Source of the DNA: Phoronis australis
Lineage: Eukaryota > Phoronida > Phoronidae
Reading direction: 5' to 3'
DNA length: 61,207 nucleotides
NCBI GenBank assembly: GCA_002633005.1
Contig: NMRA01000321.1
Span: forward strand, 119,775 to 180,981
A program made the position numbers and the translations under genes. The notes under the pieces were generated by a model. That model ran no database searches. It saw nothing but the letters and a program-made list of their open reading frames with translations, and was not told the origin of the DNA. Position 1 is the stretch's first letter. Each line of letters opens with the position of its first letter. This document shows, in pieces, positions 11,583-23,069 of this stretch.

Positions 11583-13291
11583 GTTTGTTGAATTTTTTTA
11601 TCGTTTTTGCATCTGAGTAAAGTAACTTCATTTTTTAAGTTTTTCGTTTACGATAATTAACATTCAGAAAAGTATACTAACTAATTTTTAACAGGTGAAA
11701 AATGTTTGTCGAGTCTTAAAGCAGGATGCCTTTTATCCTTAAATGCTCTGAAGTCCTAAACCATACAAGGCAAGTTGGTTGTGCACCTACTTTTATCTAG
11801 TGTTTTGATTTCTGCTTGCTCTTTTGCATGATGTTTCCTTTTTTGGATTATCTCTCTTATAGGTTTGTTAATTTTTGCAGCATGGGAGTTCGTTATACCA
11901 GTGTTTGAATCGGGATTGGTCTGATGTGTTAATGACATGTTCACAGAAGAAATGAAAAGATGAGTAGCAAAGAAAAACAGTCGATTTTGCGTGCATCTCC
12001 AGTATGGTCAGAGATAATTTTTGTTGTCCATTTGCTATAAATAATACTGGCTTGCTGGATATGTACTCGGGATGTACAAATTAATTTGAATGGGTTCTCT
12101 GAAAATTAAAAATTTTCTCTTTTGGTCCAAAGTCACGATTTTATAGGCCTAATTTGATTAATAAAGAAACAACTGCATATAGCAACTAGGATATAACAAT
12201 TTCAGTAAAAGCTGACATAAATGCACAAATGCAAGTAACATAATCGCCGCTTTAATGTAAACATCTGTACAAATCCTGAAATTGCCGTCTTCTACTCTGA
12301 CCTGAAATTAAGCATGAGACATCGCAAGTATCATAAATCCCGCTTAAATTTAACTACATTCTGTACAAGTTCTAAAATCGCAATATCCTTCTCTGACTTA
12401 AAGTTAAGCGCCGTTAACCACTGGCTTAAATACATATTCTTGACCTGTATTTTGCTTAAATTTACGTACGGCTACATGAATTACAGTTAGATTTTAAGGG
12501 AAAGTTTACGGTGTTTCTAGATTCCAGCTTTTGTATTCTTCTCACGGGCTTAAATTTAAGGTCATCCACACCACTAACGCAAGCTCAAGTTTTCTGCTCA
12601 CCACCTTAAATTTAAACACATCTACGTTACTAACTAACACTGGTTTACACACAAGCATTTCTGTACAGGTTTTAGATCGCAATAATCTTCTCACGGACTA
12701 TATAGTTCTTAGATAAAAATCTGTATGATAAAGTATGTGATATGAACTGTCTATGAAAAATAAATTTAAAACTACAAGTCATGGTGCCAAAATTATAGTA
12801 AAGTCTTTTTCACGACAGATTTGGTATGGCAAACTTGTTCATCATCCCATGATACTGTGTTTCTCTTGCTACAATGAGGGTACATTGCCACTATTAAATT
12901 TAAATAATTGTTTTTTGTGGAAAAATAGTTTGATAGGATTGCAGAATTAGCAGTATTCATAAATTTGCATTTAAGCAATATGTGAACATGGAATGCACCT
13001 TTAAACAAAGTGACACCCATACAACAGATGGAGGGTAAAAACCAGGTAAACACAGATAAAAACTAAGCTGCAGTAAAATCTTAACAATGCAGGTCCAGTA
13101 TGGCGCACTGTGACATTTCACTTCCCCAGTTTTTGTAAAAGATAAATTACCCCGAATGGATATTGTTCAGTGTTCAAATTCTGCAGCACAGCTACAGTGT
13201 AGTACCAGTAAGTGTTTTCTTAAAATAGCGAGTGGTCACCACTTCACCAGAATTCCTTGATTGTCGAAAAAAGCTTATAAAGCTTATGTTG
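11583..13291. other. Gap after last SLC10A7 exon seen; degenerate repeats at 12240-12715
   Basis: No exon is supported. Between about 12262 and 12710 a unit with the core TCTGTACAAGTTCTAAAATC followed by GCAATA and CTTCTC recurs, diverged, at about 12264, 12360 and 12660, along with several CTTAAATTTAA boxes. The terminal SLC10A7 exon may lie here or beyond, but I could not identify it. Confidence 0.45.
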
Positions 13292-13378
13292 GCAATAGTG
13301 TTCTCTTAACTGGGAGATTTTACTTTTATTCTTACACCACTAAAAGCAACCACTACTACTAATCAAAAATATTCTTGA
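13292..13378 (-). repeat. Direct repeat at LINE 3' end (partner 15921-16007)
   Basis: GCAATAGTGTT...GGAGATTTTACTTTTATTCT and TACACCACTAAAAG(C/T)AACCACTAC match the second copy closely. On the minus strand this is the element's 3' untranslated end. Confidence 0.85.
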
Positions 13379-13763
13379 AGAAGAATTAAATACACAAAGA
13401 TAGATGGCTGTGCTCCATGGCCAACTAAAATCATCAGCTGAGCGCTGTGATTCCTCAAGATTTCGGCCCTATCGGACACGAATTTGCTGCCCTCCACAAC
13501 CTTCTTTCCACACACTCTGACCTTCCTGGAATGATTCACACCAGCGACCTTCAGAAACCTCCATAAAGATGAAGACTGGATACATCGACATCCCACCTCA
13601 AAAGGAATCAGTTCACAGCTGTAACTTTCGTCTGGATTTCTGTTGCAAGTTCTGCATACTGTAACAGCTTACGTTCATGGGCTTCACAGAAACCCTCTTC
13701 CCATGCTACTGTTAGTTCACCAAGAAGAAGATGTTTTCTCACTTCATCGAGCAACACTACATC
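13363..13763 (-). pseudogene. LINE restriction-like endonuclease fragment
   Basis: In the minus frame starting at 13763, DVVLLDEVRKHLLLGELTVA plus WEEGFCEAHERKLLQYAEL reads to a stop at 13613. The D...E-x-T pattern fits the PD-(D/E)XK fold of R2-type elements. A second frame (13596-13363) continues with GCRCIQSSSLWRFLKVAGVN, typical of the family's extreme C-terminus. The nuclease assignment is partly inference. Confidence 0.65.
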
Positions 13764-13983
13764 GGGACAAACCAGACAAGAGCAATCCCTCTGGTAGTGT
13801 CTTGTCTATTCGAACAGTCCAATGCCTATTGCCAGTAGCTGGTCTCTTGACACTGTTTGTACTTGCAACCCCTTGCCTGACGAAATTTATCTTTTGACAT
13901 TATTTGTATGGATCTACTGCACACTCAACTGCTTCACGTATAACATTTAGTACCTGAAAGTATACCATCCACACCTGAGCCCC

Positions 13984-14409
13984 TTACTGAAGCCAGATAA
14001 TATGTCTCAAACTAGCACTTCTATGGCAAAAACTGCAAGAAGAATCTGTCCGCAAGCCCCATCTCGCCAAATTGGCAGGTGATGGCAAGACATCATATGC
14101 CGACTGCATGAGGAACTTCAGATGACCTGCACTCGTACTCCACCAATCATTCCAACTGATCACCTTCTGTTCCACACCTTCCCAATTCAGCCACTGTCCC
14201 TGTTGAGCCTGCTGCACATCTTGTACCAACCAATGCTCCTCCATTTGCCGGACTTCTTGCTCACGTAGTTTCGTTCTTTCTGACCCCCTTGCCTCAGACC
14301 AAAAATGTTCCCTCTGGGGCCCTCCAATACCTCTTCTACCATCTCTCACCACACCAGCAAGTTCCTTCTGATGAGCCATTTCATTTGCAGTCTTCATTGT
14401 TTCACTCAC
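13984..14409 (-). pseudogene. LINE C-terminal linker and zinc knuckle
   Basis: HEMAHQKELAGV-like helices and TKLREQEVRQMEEHWLVQD are followed by AYDVLPSPANLARWGLRTD and CSFCHRSASLRHI. The CxxC...H of the knuckle is present, but the last Cys is lost where the frame breaks (about 13990). The C-terminal endonuclease follows in a different frame. Confidence 0.8.
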
Positions 14410-14589
14410 TTTCCACTTGCTACCAGTATTTAGCTTAGGTGGTTTGACTCTTATGGTGTTATTATTCTATTCACACAACATAGACTGCAGCCTGACCTTT
14501 GCAACCATGTACTCCTCTACAACAGATGTAATTGGTAAATGCAACTTACTTTGCTTACTGTGCAGTGCTACTAATGAGAGAATCCTGGA

Positions 14590-15060
14590 TTAACCAAACC
14601 ACTTTCTCACCATTTTGCTGATCTTACGCTCAATCGTCTCAACTCTAGACAGAGTTTTCTCATAGATGGTCATTGGCCACATAAGTCCTGGTAGCAAACC
14701 AAAGTGCATACACCACACCTTGGACTTTCCTGGCAAGCCAGATTTGTGGATACTTAGCAAACCATCCTCTGCTTGTCGCTGTAATTCCTCTTCCCGATGA
14801 CTATCTGTAAGTGGGAAACTATAATACCTTCCTAGGCTCTTTACTCCCTGCTCACGCACAGTTGGAATTCTTTCTCCTGCAATGTCAAAGTCAACGTTCA
14901 CAACACCACCCTTTATGAGTGACAACATCCTGCTCTTCTTGGGTTTGAAAGCCATTCTGCTCCAGCCAATAAGCTCAGCAAGTCTTTGTAGAACTCTACT
15001 TGCAATAGATGCATTCTCCTGCGAGATTGTTAGATCATCCATAAACGCTCGGAGTCTCAC
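14590..15060 (-). pseudogene. LINE reverse transcriptase, FMDD and thumb
   Basis: MRLRAFMDDLTIS carries the catalytic DD pair. Then come WSRMAFKPKKSR, GVKSLGRYYSFPLTDS and LPGKSKVWCMHFGLLPGLMW, all conserved in this RT family. It ends at MVRKWFG and a stop near 14590. The following coding sequence is degraded. Confidence 0.87.
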
Positions 15061-15393
15061 CTACCCCTGGAAGCTCCTCTGCTTTTCATTGACACCTCTA
15101 ATAATCATCTCCATTACCATTGCAAATAGGATAGGTGAAATGGAACATCCCATTGCATTTCCTTTCTCCAGGCTCACATACTTTGTTGTATACTTTGCTG
15201 TGGTGAAATGCAGCTTGAACTGATCAAAATACAACATTAAGCAACTTTGCAACCTCCGTGGAATACGAAAAACCTCCATTGCCAGTCCCAAAATGCTGTG
15301 TGCAACATATCCATAAGCATTGGCAAGATCTAACCAGATCACATGTAGGTCATTCGTATCTCTCTTGGCTTCCATAATCTTTGACCAGATCAT
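15061..15393 (-). pseudogene. LINE reverse transcriptase palm fragment
   Basis: It has DLHVIWLDLANAYGYVAHSI (first catalytic Asp in LDLANAYG) and GNAMGCSISPILFAMVMEM (motif B). It ends at a stop directly before the FMDD fragment, so a one-base change separates the two catalytic blocks. Confidence 0.85.
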
Positions 15394-15404
15394 AGCAACA
15401 TGTT

Positions 15405-15839
15405 CCAGTCACCCAAGCATACCGGCTTTCTGAATCCTGGTATCAATGAATCCATTAGCCGAAAGGAACCTTGTTAATCTCTTTGCCAAGACTGAAGAAG
15501 ATCTTCCCTTCAATATTCAACAAAGAGATTGGTGTGAACTGACCTAACTCAGAAGAGTTTTCTTCTTTTGGTATGTAGATACCATCTGCTTTACTCCAAG
15601 ACTGGTATATCCACCATCTCCCACACCTTTACCAAGGCTTTCCACAGACAAGTGACCAACTTTTGACAGTTCTTATACACTGCATAGGTTACACCATTGG
15701 GTCCTCGTGCTGACTTACTTCTAGCCTTCCTGATGACCTCCTTCACCTCCTTCATCTTAACCACTGACTCATCAAACAGAAATGTCAGAGCAGACAGCTT
15801 ACTCAGATTTGCCATTTGTTCTGGGACAGAATTACTCAT
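15405..15839 (-). pseudogene. LINE reverse transcriptase, N-terminal fragment
   Basis: Residues ARSKSARGPNGVTYAVYKNC are the RT fingers motif (usually KSPGPDG). The frame then changes, and the adjoining sequence (15600-15400) encodes ADGIYIPKE, PISLLN and LTRFLSANGF-like residues in other frames. It is upstream of, and continuous with, the palm fragment. Confidence 0.75.
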
Positions 15840-15920
15840 CTCATCAGAGTATACTGACTAGGTGTTCCTCCAATCTCTCCTGAGTTACAGTGAGAGTACC
15901 ACTAGTCTTCTCTTTGAACA

Positions 15921-16007
15921 GCAATAGTGTTCCTCTTAATCGGAGATTTTACTTTTATTCTTACACCACTAAAAGTAACCACTACAGTACTCATCAAAAA
16001 TCTTCTT
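15921..16007 (-). repeat. Direct repeat just upstream of the LINE RT (partner 13292-13378)
   Basis: It is the same about 87-bp sequence as at the element's 3' end, in the same orientation, just 5' of the RT. It fits a head-to-tail pair of copies in which only the 3' end of the upstream copy survives, or a terminal-repeat organisation. Confidence 0.8.
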
Positions 16008-17444
16008 TAACTTAATTACTGACAAGTCCTTTTTGCATTCTTGCAGTCATCCCAGCGGACGCGGCAAACTAACTGCTCCATGTGAACAGTGTCTTGTTTT
16101 TTTGAAGCATATGGTGCTTTTTTTCACAAGCTTTTGTCATTCAAAGGATTTGTCTTGAGGTTATAGGGCATCAGCAGCAGTGAATCTTAAAAGTGCCTAA
16201 TAAAACACATAGGTGCATACAGCATGAACATGTAAATATTCATAATACATACATGTACATTGCTTGTTACACCAACCAGTCAATACCAATTAGTTTCGAT
16301 GAAGTATTTCTGCATTTGCAATGACACACGAAAACGTTTAGATCCCACTTGCCCTTTCAAGGAGGAGAAAGTAAGTCGCTTGCTACCTTGCACGATTGTG
16401 CATCTTGTGTTTCCTATGTGGAGTATGCATGCAACCGCGACATGTTTGTCCTAAAGACAAATGGTCTTTTCCATATATCATTATGGACAGAAATTACACA
16501 ACAAAATTCAATTGGCAGTCTTCAACATAAAATGTCTGAACCACTCTCATCAATTTCAGAGGGGTCATTTCTCTATTGTGTATATGCTTCACTCCTCTGA
16601 TGTTCTCCCTACATGAATGAAGAGCACTGTTACTGTAAAAAAGTAGCTTGTGTTTGCAAACATATCTGCAGAACAACTTTGTTGCTAACTTTTTCATGTA
16701 TGTTTAAATTTTAATTTTTGATACTTCACATAAGAACCCTCTCATAGAGCAGGGTGTTATGTTGCATAGTACTATTGCATAGGTGATATATTTCTACCCA
16801 TTTTGAATCTTTCTTTATTGCTTCAAGTTCTTGAAATGATGCCAAACTGTATTCCTCTGCAGTTGTCAAGGAAACCAGCATATTGTACATTTCTTCCTCC
16901 ATTAAGCATTCCTTTAAACCTACTTTGATGAATTGTTTTCTTGTTCTACGATTTGACAATTATGCCTTTAAAGATATCAAAACATTTATGTGACAACCTT
17001 GATGCTATCATCTTAGCATAGGCGGCTTTCTATAAAGTAGTACTTTATTTGATAACAAAATGCCAGAACAATGGAAGTGTTGATGTGCGTGGTACTTCAG
17101 GAATACAAATTTATTGAATTATGAATTGCAGAGAATTTTAACTGCCTCACAAAGTACAGGGAGTAAATGTAGGCCTATGCTACTTCAGTTGTCTTCAGAA
17201 TTTCAGAATGTCACTCTCAATTTTAAGAAACAGATGATGAAAGGCCAATTTTTTCAACTTTACAATTGAGAGTTCGTCCCTTCTTGGATGAAATGTCAAC
17301 CCCATCCGCACTAATGCTCAAATTTCTCCACAAAACTTGCTGTAACTTTGTACTCTTCACCCGATTTTGATATTTTTTGATTTTTGTTACAAGTGTGGGA
17401 TGCATTATATTTTCGATAATAGTGCAGAATTTCTTCAAAACAAC
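16008..17444. other. TE-like gap with no recognised gene
   Basis: A minus-strand frame at 16959-16726 (77 codons, YNMLVSLTTAEEYSLASFQE) is open but not recognised. It may belong to the broken elements downstream. No RNA gene or exon is supported. Confidence 0.4.
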
Positions 17445-17574
17445 AGAATTTGTACTTCCTAGTCAGTGTTCGATCCCACTGGTAATGCAGTCTTAGATCA
17501 GTGAGAAATCTGTGAACAGACACCCCAGCCTGTGGTGTATTGTAACAAACTCCCGTTAAACAGTGGTTTGGCAT
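17445..17574 (-). pseudogene. THAP-domain-like N-terminus, fragment
   Basis: The minus-strand ORF starts MPNHCLTGVCYN and continues GVSVHRFLTDLRLHYQWDR. This gives M-P-x-x-C-x4-C-x-N, an H-R-F box and a Trp at the THAP positions. The closing C-x2-H is not visible in frame, so only half a domain is present. It is unrelated in sequence to the TTAA elements' THAP at 3963 and 22760. Confidence 0.5.
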
Positions 17575-18198
17575 TCTTCAAATGCCAATAACAGTTTAAT
17601 TAAAAATATTTTGAAAATCGTAAAAACATAAGAACTTTCGGCAAATAACAATGGGGTTACTCGACCGGCTCAGTATTGCTCTGGGCATGTCTCACTGATT
17701 TGACGTAATAATCACAAAATAGCCTAAGTTAACATTTTCCTGTTCTCAGAATTTTGTGGTAAATGAGAGCACTTCTTATAAGATTTATTTATGAATTGCG
17801 GAATGAAATAAGTATAATTGATGGTTCATAAGTAACCTTTATTAATAGTCATGACGTATAGCTTCGTACATTGAGCAGCTGCAGTGTGTGCGATGTGTGG
17901 GCTGGAAGAGTAAAAGTCACGATGTTGTGGTCTTTCGTTCGTTCAACTACGGTTACACCTGTTTGTGACTTGTGACCGTCAAGTACACGTATGAGTAGTG
18001 CGGCCCCTGAAGGCCTCTTGGATTATAGTTAACGAGGTGTATTTGGAGCCACTTGAGGAAGACTTTAGATTTGGACCACTCGCTATCGGAGACCATTTTA
18101 CTGGCACCTGGAGTGGAATCTTGCGGGAGATCCGAGCTGATCATTTTCCCCCTTAAACACGAAGAATGGAGATGGGCTGACTAGCTGCATTACCAAGG

Positions 18199-18708
18199 TT
18201 ATTTGTCACCACTCACTTGAGTGGCACACTTTGTGCTGGTGCTGTCTACAATGTGTGGAGGATTGTGGTTGGTTGTGGCGTGCTTTTCTTCCACATTCAA
18301 ATATTCTGTAAGGCTTGTCTTCCAAATTGCTGAATGTTCACCTGTGTGATTCTGGACAATGTCAATTAGGCATTTGTTCATATATTGATAGGGTGAACTA
18401 TCCGTCCAGCAGTGAATAAGTTTCAGGTCAGGCAGCAGGGTTTTCAGTTCTGGAACATGCTTCTTGAGGATTGTATGTACAGCGACGGCGTTATGATTTG
18501 ATATGCAGAAACAAAAAATGAAGTTCTCGTATTCCAGTTCTCCCTTTCTATAGTACACTTTGCTACATGTGAAGTTTTCCGTGAAATCCATGTGCACAAG
18601 CATCTCATTTTGTGGTAGATCAGCACTGAGTTCCCATATAGTATTGTATTGAGTTTTAACTGCGGAAACGTGTAGAAATTCTAAATGTACTGCTGTTGCA
18701 TACGGGTG
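18199..18708 (-). pseudogene. DDE-transposase-like protein fragment (unclassified)
   Basis: The minus frame reads HPYATAVHLEFLHVSAVKTQ, then NEMLVHMDFTENFTCSKVYY and HCWTDSSPYQYMNK. The HMDFTENF and (W)TDSS..QY.NK motifs with a spacing of about 80 residues are typical of a large group of DDE-like TE proteins in invertebrates, where the two Asp would be catalytic. The third acidic residue is not seen and the frame ends at 18199. The superfamily is not assigned. Confidence 0.55.
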
Positions 18709-18959
18709 TTAAACTCGTTTTGTGGCAGGCTTGTCTTCACAATATTCATTTTTCATCTGCTTCTACTCGCTTCCATTCTTCAAATTCCACTTTCACGTTG
18801 TCCTGTATAGTACTGTCTATCATTTACCTCATTTCGTCTTCAGGTATCTTCTTGGTTACTATTGCAGGATTTGGAGAAATATCAATCCCCAGAGACCACA
18901 GACACTTCAGCTTCATAGCGAAATTCTGATATTTGCTCAAGAGAGAGAAAAACTTTTAT

Positions 18960-19618
18960 TTCTTTTATCATATCTTCTTCATCTTCTCATTCGTCAAATG
19001 GTCATTTTTTTTCTGCCAATGAATGCTGCCGTCCTCTGCAGGTCATATAGGCTGCCGTAGTTTCTTATCGAGCAGAGTGGCGGAGGGCCACACTTCTTTC
19101 CTCTTTTCCTCATACAGTGGGCATGTCTGGAGGATGTGTTCCGTGGCCTGGCTGTCCGTATCGCATAGACACAGCTCCGACAGGCCAATACGGAATTTGT
19201 TGAAAAGGTGACATCTGAGCCGATTGCAGTCAGTCCTCAACCTAAAAATTATGACCAGGTCCCTTCTTGACATCTGTTGTACTTTGAGTGCTGGTGGTTC
19301 CTTTTATTTCTGCCCACCCTTGAGAATGGTCTTGGCGTCACTTAGCTGGTCCCTCTTCTTGTCTGTTTCTTTTGTGCTCCTTGCTTAGCGAGTGTGTCTG
19401 CCATTTCATTTCCATTCACATTACAATGTGAGGGGATCCATTACAGTGTCACGTTGTGATTTCTGCGCAGGGACGTCAAGGCAGATGACAGCTCATTTAA
19501 TTCAGGGTTTTTCCAGACTTCAGTGCTTGGAGGACAGATAGAGCATCGGTCAGGAAAACGACCTCTTTGGATGTATGGGGGCTGTCCTTCACATGGTGTG
19601 CTGTCAATATCAATGCTT
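18960..19618 (-). mobile_element. RNase H-bearing LINE, 3' part (split by Gypsy insertion)
   Basis: On the minus strand VEALILTAHHVKDSPHTSKE is followed by VVFLTDALSVLQAL (RNase H Asp), then WIPSHCNVNGNEMADTLAK (last RNase H motif), then FRLRTDCNRLRCHLF and CDTDSQATEHILQTCPLYEE. This is RNase H followed by the Cys-rich tail found in I-group LINEs. One TAA replaces a codon just before WIPSHC. The 5' half of the same RNase H lies at 24604-25018. Confidence 0.8.
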
Positions 19619-19623
19619 CTACC

Positions 19624-19782
19624 TGTTGTGTATGCAGTACAAGAGATCGTTCGTAGAACACATGTTTATTGCATCACTAACATCAAACTACTACAACACA
19701 CATGTATGGGCTAAAAGTATATAAAATGCCAGATAGCTGCCAGTTGGCGTTGTTACTGCTCTAATGTAAACATAACATAACA
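19624..19782 (-). repeat. Gypsy A 3' LTR (159 bp)
   Basis: On the minus strand it runs TGTTATGTTATG...ACACAACA, with an AATAAA about 50 bases before its end (19671-19676). A purine tract (GGATGGAGGGA) precedes it and GGTAG follows it. Confidence 0.85.
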
Positions 19783-20008
19783 TCCCTCCATCCTGGGATT
19801 GAACACAAACTACTGTGAGTACACGAAAATAACACTTGACTGATATCCAACTACGTTATAGTAGAGAAATTTCCATTTACGCAAAAGTTCAATGAAATAG
19901 GTCACAATGTAAATCTTTGCGGCGGAATTGAACGTCGTCCCGAGTGGGTAGCAACACATTCATTTCTGGTCCCCGGCAACATCGAACTCTCGGTAGGTTT
20001 TTCCCGAA

Positions 20009-20621
20009 TTACCGGAGGCGTAAAGTCCGTGCCGCCTTTCTCGATTCGAACGTCATTCGGTGTTGTAACCAACTCGTTACTACGCGTCGTTGGCAAGTTC
20101 GGTTGCACTTCTCCCGGTTGACTAACGATCGCATTTTCGTCCGGCATGCGACGTGACATACGGTCTGCGTGGCGTCGTCATTCGCGACCGTCGTGTAGAT
20201 TAATTTTGTAAGACACCTGTCCTTGTTGGGCGATACAATCAGGGCTGCCATCGCTGTAGGCCACCAAAATTTATTGCGTAAACAGTGTCTCCGATGAAAA
20301 ACTCGTGATCTGGTACGTTTGTCGATAGTCGCTGACTGTTTATCGACAACTTCCTGACGCACATTCGGCTCAAACAAATCAATCGCGAACGCGGCTTCCT
20401 GGACATGCATGTAGTAACTCAGCCGGTGAACGTCCAGTAGTCGAGTGTGGTGTAATGCGATATCTCGCTAAATACTTATGCAGTCGTGTCTCCATATCAC
20501 CACTCAGTTTCTTTATACCTTGCTTGATTGTTTGTACATCCCATTCGGCTGGCTGGGTGATACGGAGCGCTGCAAATGTGTTTGATGTTATTGTTTTTGC
20601 AAAACATGGAAAAATCCGCAC
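20009..20621 (-). pseudogene. Gypsy A integrase C-terminal fragment
   Basis: The minus strand reads MRIFPCFAKTI, then AERAVQTIK-like residues (here WDVQTIKQGIKKLSG), then LARYRITPHSTTGRSPAELL, the end of a Gypsy integrase. Frame changes follow near 20410. The block NVRQEVVDKQ (20355-20325) is typical of the spacer after the core. Confidence 0.8.
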
Positions 20622-20664
20622 TGGTGAAACCAGACACGTTATCCGACACTATGTTGGAGGATGA

Positions 20665-20939
20665 TCTCCATGATGTACTATAAATTCCATAATAAATTGG
20701 TTGTATAAGACTTGCATAAGAATTTGTTGTATAAGAAATAATCTTTTTGGTTTTGCTGTATTTTGCCTTATATGAGCATACTACTTGTGTATATATATTG
20801 ATGCGATCATAGAATAAAACATTCTGATAGTTTGTTGTACAGAAACATTGTGTTCTTTTATTAACGGGGATGTCATACTGACCATCAAGTCCACTTCATG
20901 CACAATGTCCCACCAATCAGCAACACACTATAACAACGG
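20665..20939. other. Inserted AT-rich stretch inside Gypsy A integrase
   Basis: It interrupts the integrase between the FATDGLPV region and the C-terminal part. It contains AATAAAACATT and no coding similarity. It is probably a small insertion of unknown type. I could not define its ends. Confidence 0.35.
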
Positions 20940-21103
20940 GTAGTCCGTCTGTTGCGAAACACTTACGTAGTCGTTTAACGGTAGCCTCGGTCGATGTGCT
21001 ATCGGTAACATAAGCGTCCACATATTTGGTGTAAGCATCCACTATTACCAGAGTGTATTTACCTTGTATTGGTCCAGCGTAGTCTATGTGAATACGTTGT
21101 GGT
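20940..21103 (-). pseudogene. Gypsy A integrase core fragment
   Basis: The minus strand encodes HIDYAGPIQGKYTLVIVDAY followed by TKYVDAYVTDSTSTEATV. It carries the first catalytic Asp of the integrase core and the conserved VDAYTK strand. It ends near 20940 at FATDGLPV, and an unrelated about 270-base stretch follows before the next integrase fragment. Confidence 0.85.
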
Positions 21104-22040
21104 TTCTAAATCAAATTCTATATACCATCAACCATTAAAACACACAGTTCAAAACACTAGTAACGCTTTTCTTTTTCAGCTATGGCTGTAACAGAAGGAG
21201 CACATGCAAATTTATGTGTTTTGCATAACATTGACATCATTTTGCAGGTGTGTCTGAAAATTATGTTTGACTTTTCAGATCCCTGCAATTTCCTGAAAAA
21301 AAAACAAGAAATACATGTTAGATCATGAAAAAACATTAAATTTCAATTAAATGTGTGATTTAATTAAATGCCATGTGTATTAAAAACATGCAGTGTTTCA
21401 GTGTAACAAAATAACGATGGATTTCTGGCTATTTTCAGCTATATCAAGGATTACTGTGGCCATCATTAACATTTTTTCATACTTTGAAATGCGCAAATGT
21501 CATAAGTACCGGTGCTAAACAACATCATCATACAAATATCCGCCAGAGGTGAAGGAATTTTGTCAATATGATTGCAGAACATAAAAAATCTAAATTTGCA
21601 CCCTGAGTGAAAAAATGCCGTAAGTGTACTGGGAAAAACGCCCACTGCACTGGGTCAAAAGGTCCATGTGGGCGTCTTGCCCCACCAGCATAGAGGCCTT
21701 TTGCCCCCAGTGAACAGCTTTCTGTTTTTCAACAAAATACCGTACAAGAAAGGGAGATAAGTCAAAGTAAATGACTCTAACAACAACTTAATACACTGAT
21801 TTAGCAGGAAAATCATCTGAACTGTCAGTTATTATTAGTAACGCATACGACACTAAACGTAACGATGTGTCGGTTTTACATGAAAACTTATAAACATACC
21901 GTTGAAGAGTGAGTTCCTAAAACGTGCCAGCAGACGATCGTGTGAAACCGGAAGACGTAATGCATCACGTGGCTGCCTACGTTGTATAATTCCCGACTTA
22001 TAGGGGCTATGTGTTTGACCCCGTGTAGGCTTTTTGCCCC
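21104..22040. other. Unrecognised stretch replacing Gypsy A RT/RNase H
   Basis: RT coding ends at about 22044 and integrase coding resumes at about 21103. The about 930 bases between have no Gypsy similarity that I can see. GGGCGTCTTGCCCCACC and GGCCTTTTGCCCCCA near 21670 are weakly repeated. It may be a small insertion plus deletion. Confidence 0.4.
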
Positions 22041-22043
22041 ATG

Positions 22044-22574
22044 TTACTCTACGGAACACGTAGGTACATTGTGCACTACCTGTTCCATGGTTCGTTGAAA
22101 AATGCCAGGCGCGCACGAAATTCCAAATGGTAGACTGGTATTAGCCAATAGTGCATGGCTCATTGAGTTCATGGTCGTTAACCGTTGGGCAACCTCGGTT
22201 AGTTCCGGTTGTTGATAAGCGTGGCTTAGATCAATTTTCGAGAACAGTTTTTCGCCTGCCAGTTTTTGGAATAAGTCTTCTACTCGTGGAATAGGGTACT
22301 TGTCGATCAAACCGGCCTTATTCAGTGGAGAACGGTTATCACCGCAAATACGGGCATCCCCCGAATTCTTCAAAACTGGCACAATGGGCGTGGCCCACTC
22401 TGATGAGTCAAGACGTTTTAATACTCCACCGTTGATCAGACATTGTCTCGGAACGCGTACGGGACAGGGCGAGCCTTCATGTATTTCGGTGGAGACGGCG
22501 GGTCAACGTTTAATGATATTTGACCGCCTGAGTACTTGCCTAATTTATCTGCAACGAGCAACATTTTTGCCTCA
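22044..22574 (-). pseudogene. Gypsy A reverse transcriptase, N-terminal part
   Basis: It has TPIVPVLKN, RICGD, YPIPRVEDLFQKLAGEKLFS plus KIDLSHAYQQ (first catalytic Asp) and PFGISCAPGIFQ. It stops before the YxDD box, where unrelated sequence begins at about 22040. So the second half of RT and the RNase H are deleted. Confidence 0.85.
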
Positions 22575-22759
22575 TTAAAGTGTACACAACATGACTCTAG
22601 TACCTCAAAATAAATTTTATTATTATATCTTACTTGATTTCAGTGCCTTTAGTGCACAGCTCATAAAGAAACACGCAAAAATTGAAAAAAATAATAGTTA
22701 TGTACAACGTCATGGGTTGAACCCAAGTCGTTCGCCATACGGTTCGGATCAGAGACAAA

Positions 22760-23069
22760 GTGTATAGAGTGAAGAGAAAGCAAAGTATATTTAGCGTCGA
22801 GAAGGTTCGTAGAGGGATCAAAAGATGTGTTTCCGGAGGCTGCAGCAACAGCAGCCAGGTGGAAAACGTCTCGGTGTTCCGAAGGACACCAAAGTTGCGC
22901 AGAACGAGAGTGTGGGACGTCATCGTGGACCAAGCGATTCGGTCCGGGACCACTCTGTGTTCTGTCCACTTTGAGGACTCGTGTTTCGACTCCAGTCACA
23001 GGAGACATTACGATGAAGGCCTGGTTCAATAAAGGACAATACTTATCATTCAGAAACATCAGCTCTTAA
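22760..23069 (+). CDS. THAP-domain ORF in TTAA element copy 2
   Basis: The open frame from 22760 reads [20 protein letters not shown] then [22 protein letters not shown] and GTTLCSVHFEDSCF. It holds the C-x4-C-x-N and C-x2-H of a THAP zinc finger, but a 23-base gap relative to copy 1 removes the Trp region (KWHRF), so binding is doubtful. The frame closes after DEGLVQ at about 23032; another frame runs to 23069. It lies antisense to the acidic ORF, and the 3' ends converge. Confidence 0.65.

Larger units (their letters stand above)
13292..16007 (-). mobile_element. Non-LTR retrotransposon with REL-type endonuclease (R2/NeSL-like), decayed
   Basis: Minus-strand fragments in order give reverse transcriptase (RT) fingers (15839-15591, SARGPNGVTYAVYKN), a following segment in changed frames with IYIPKE and PISLLNIEGK, the palm (15393-15061, VIWLDLANAYG and GNAMGCSISPILF), FMDD at about 15045 (15060-14590), a linker, CSFCH (about 14030), and a PD...ELTVAWE segment (13763-13613). 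That order is RT, then a Cys/His knuckle, then a restriction-enzyme-like endonuclease. It is the architecture of early-branching LINEs such as R2, NeSL and CRE. Several frame changes show it is dead. The 3' region 13292-13378 recurs at 15921-16007. Confidence 0.82.
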
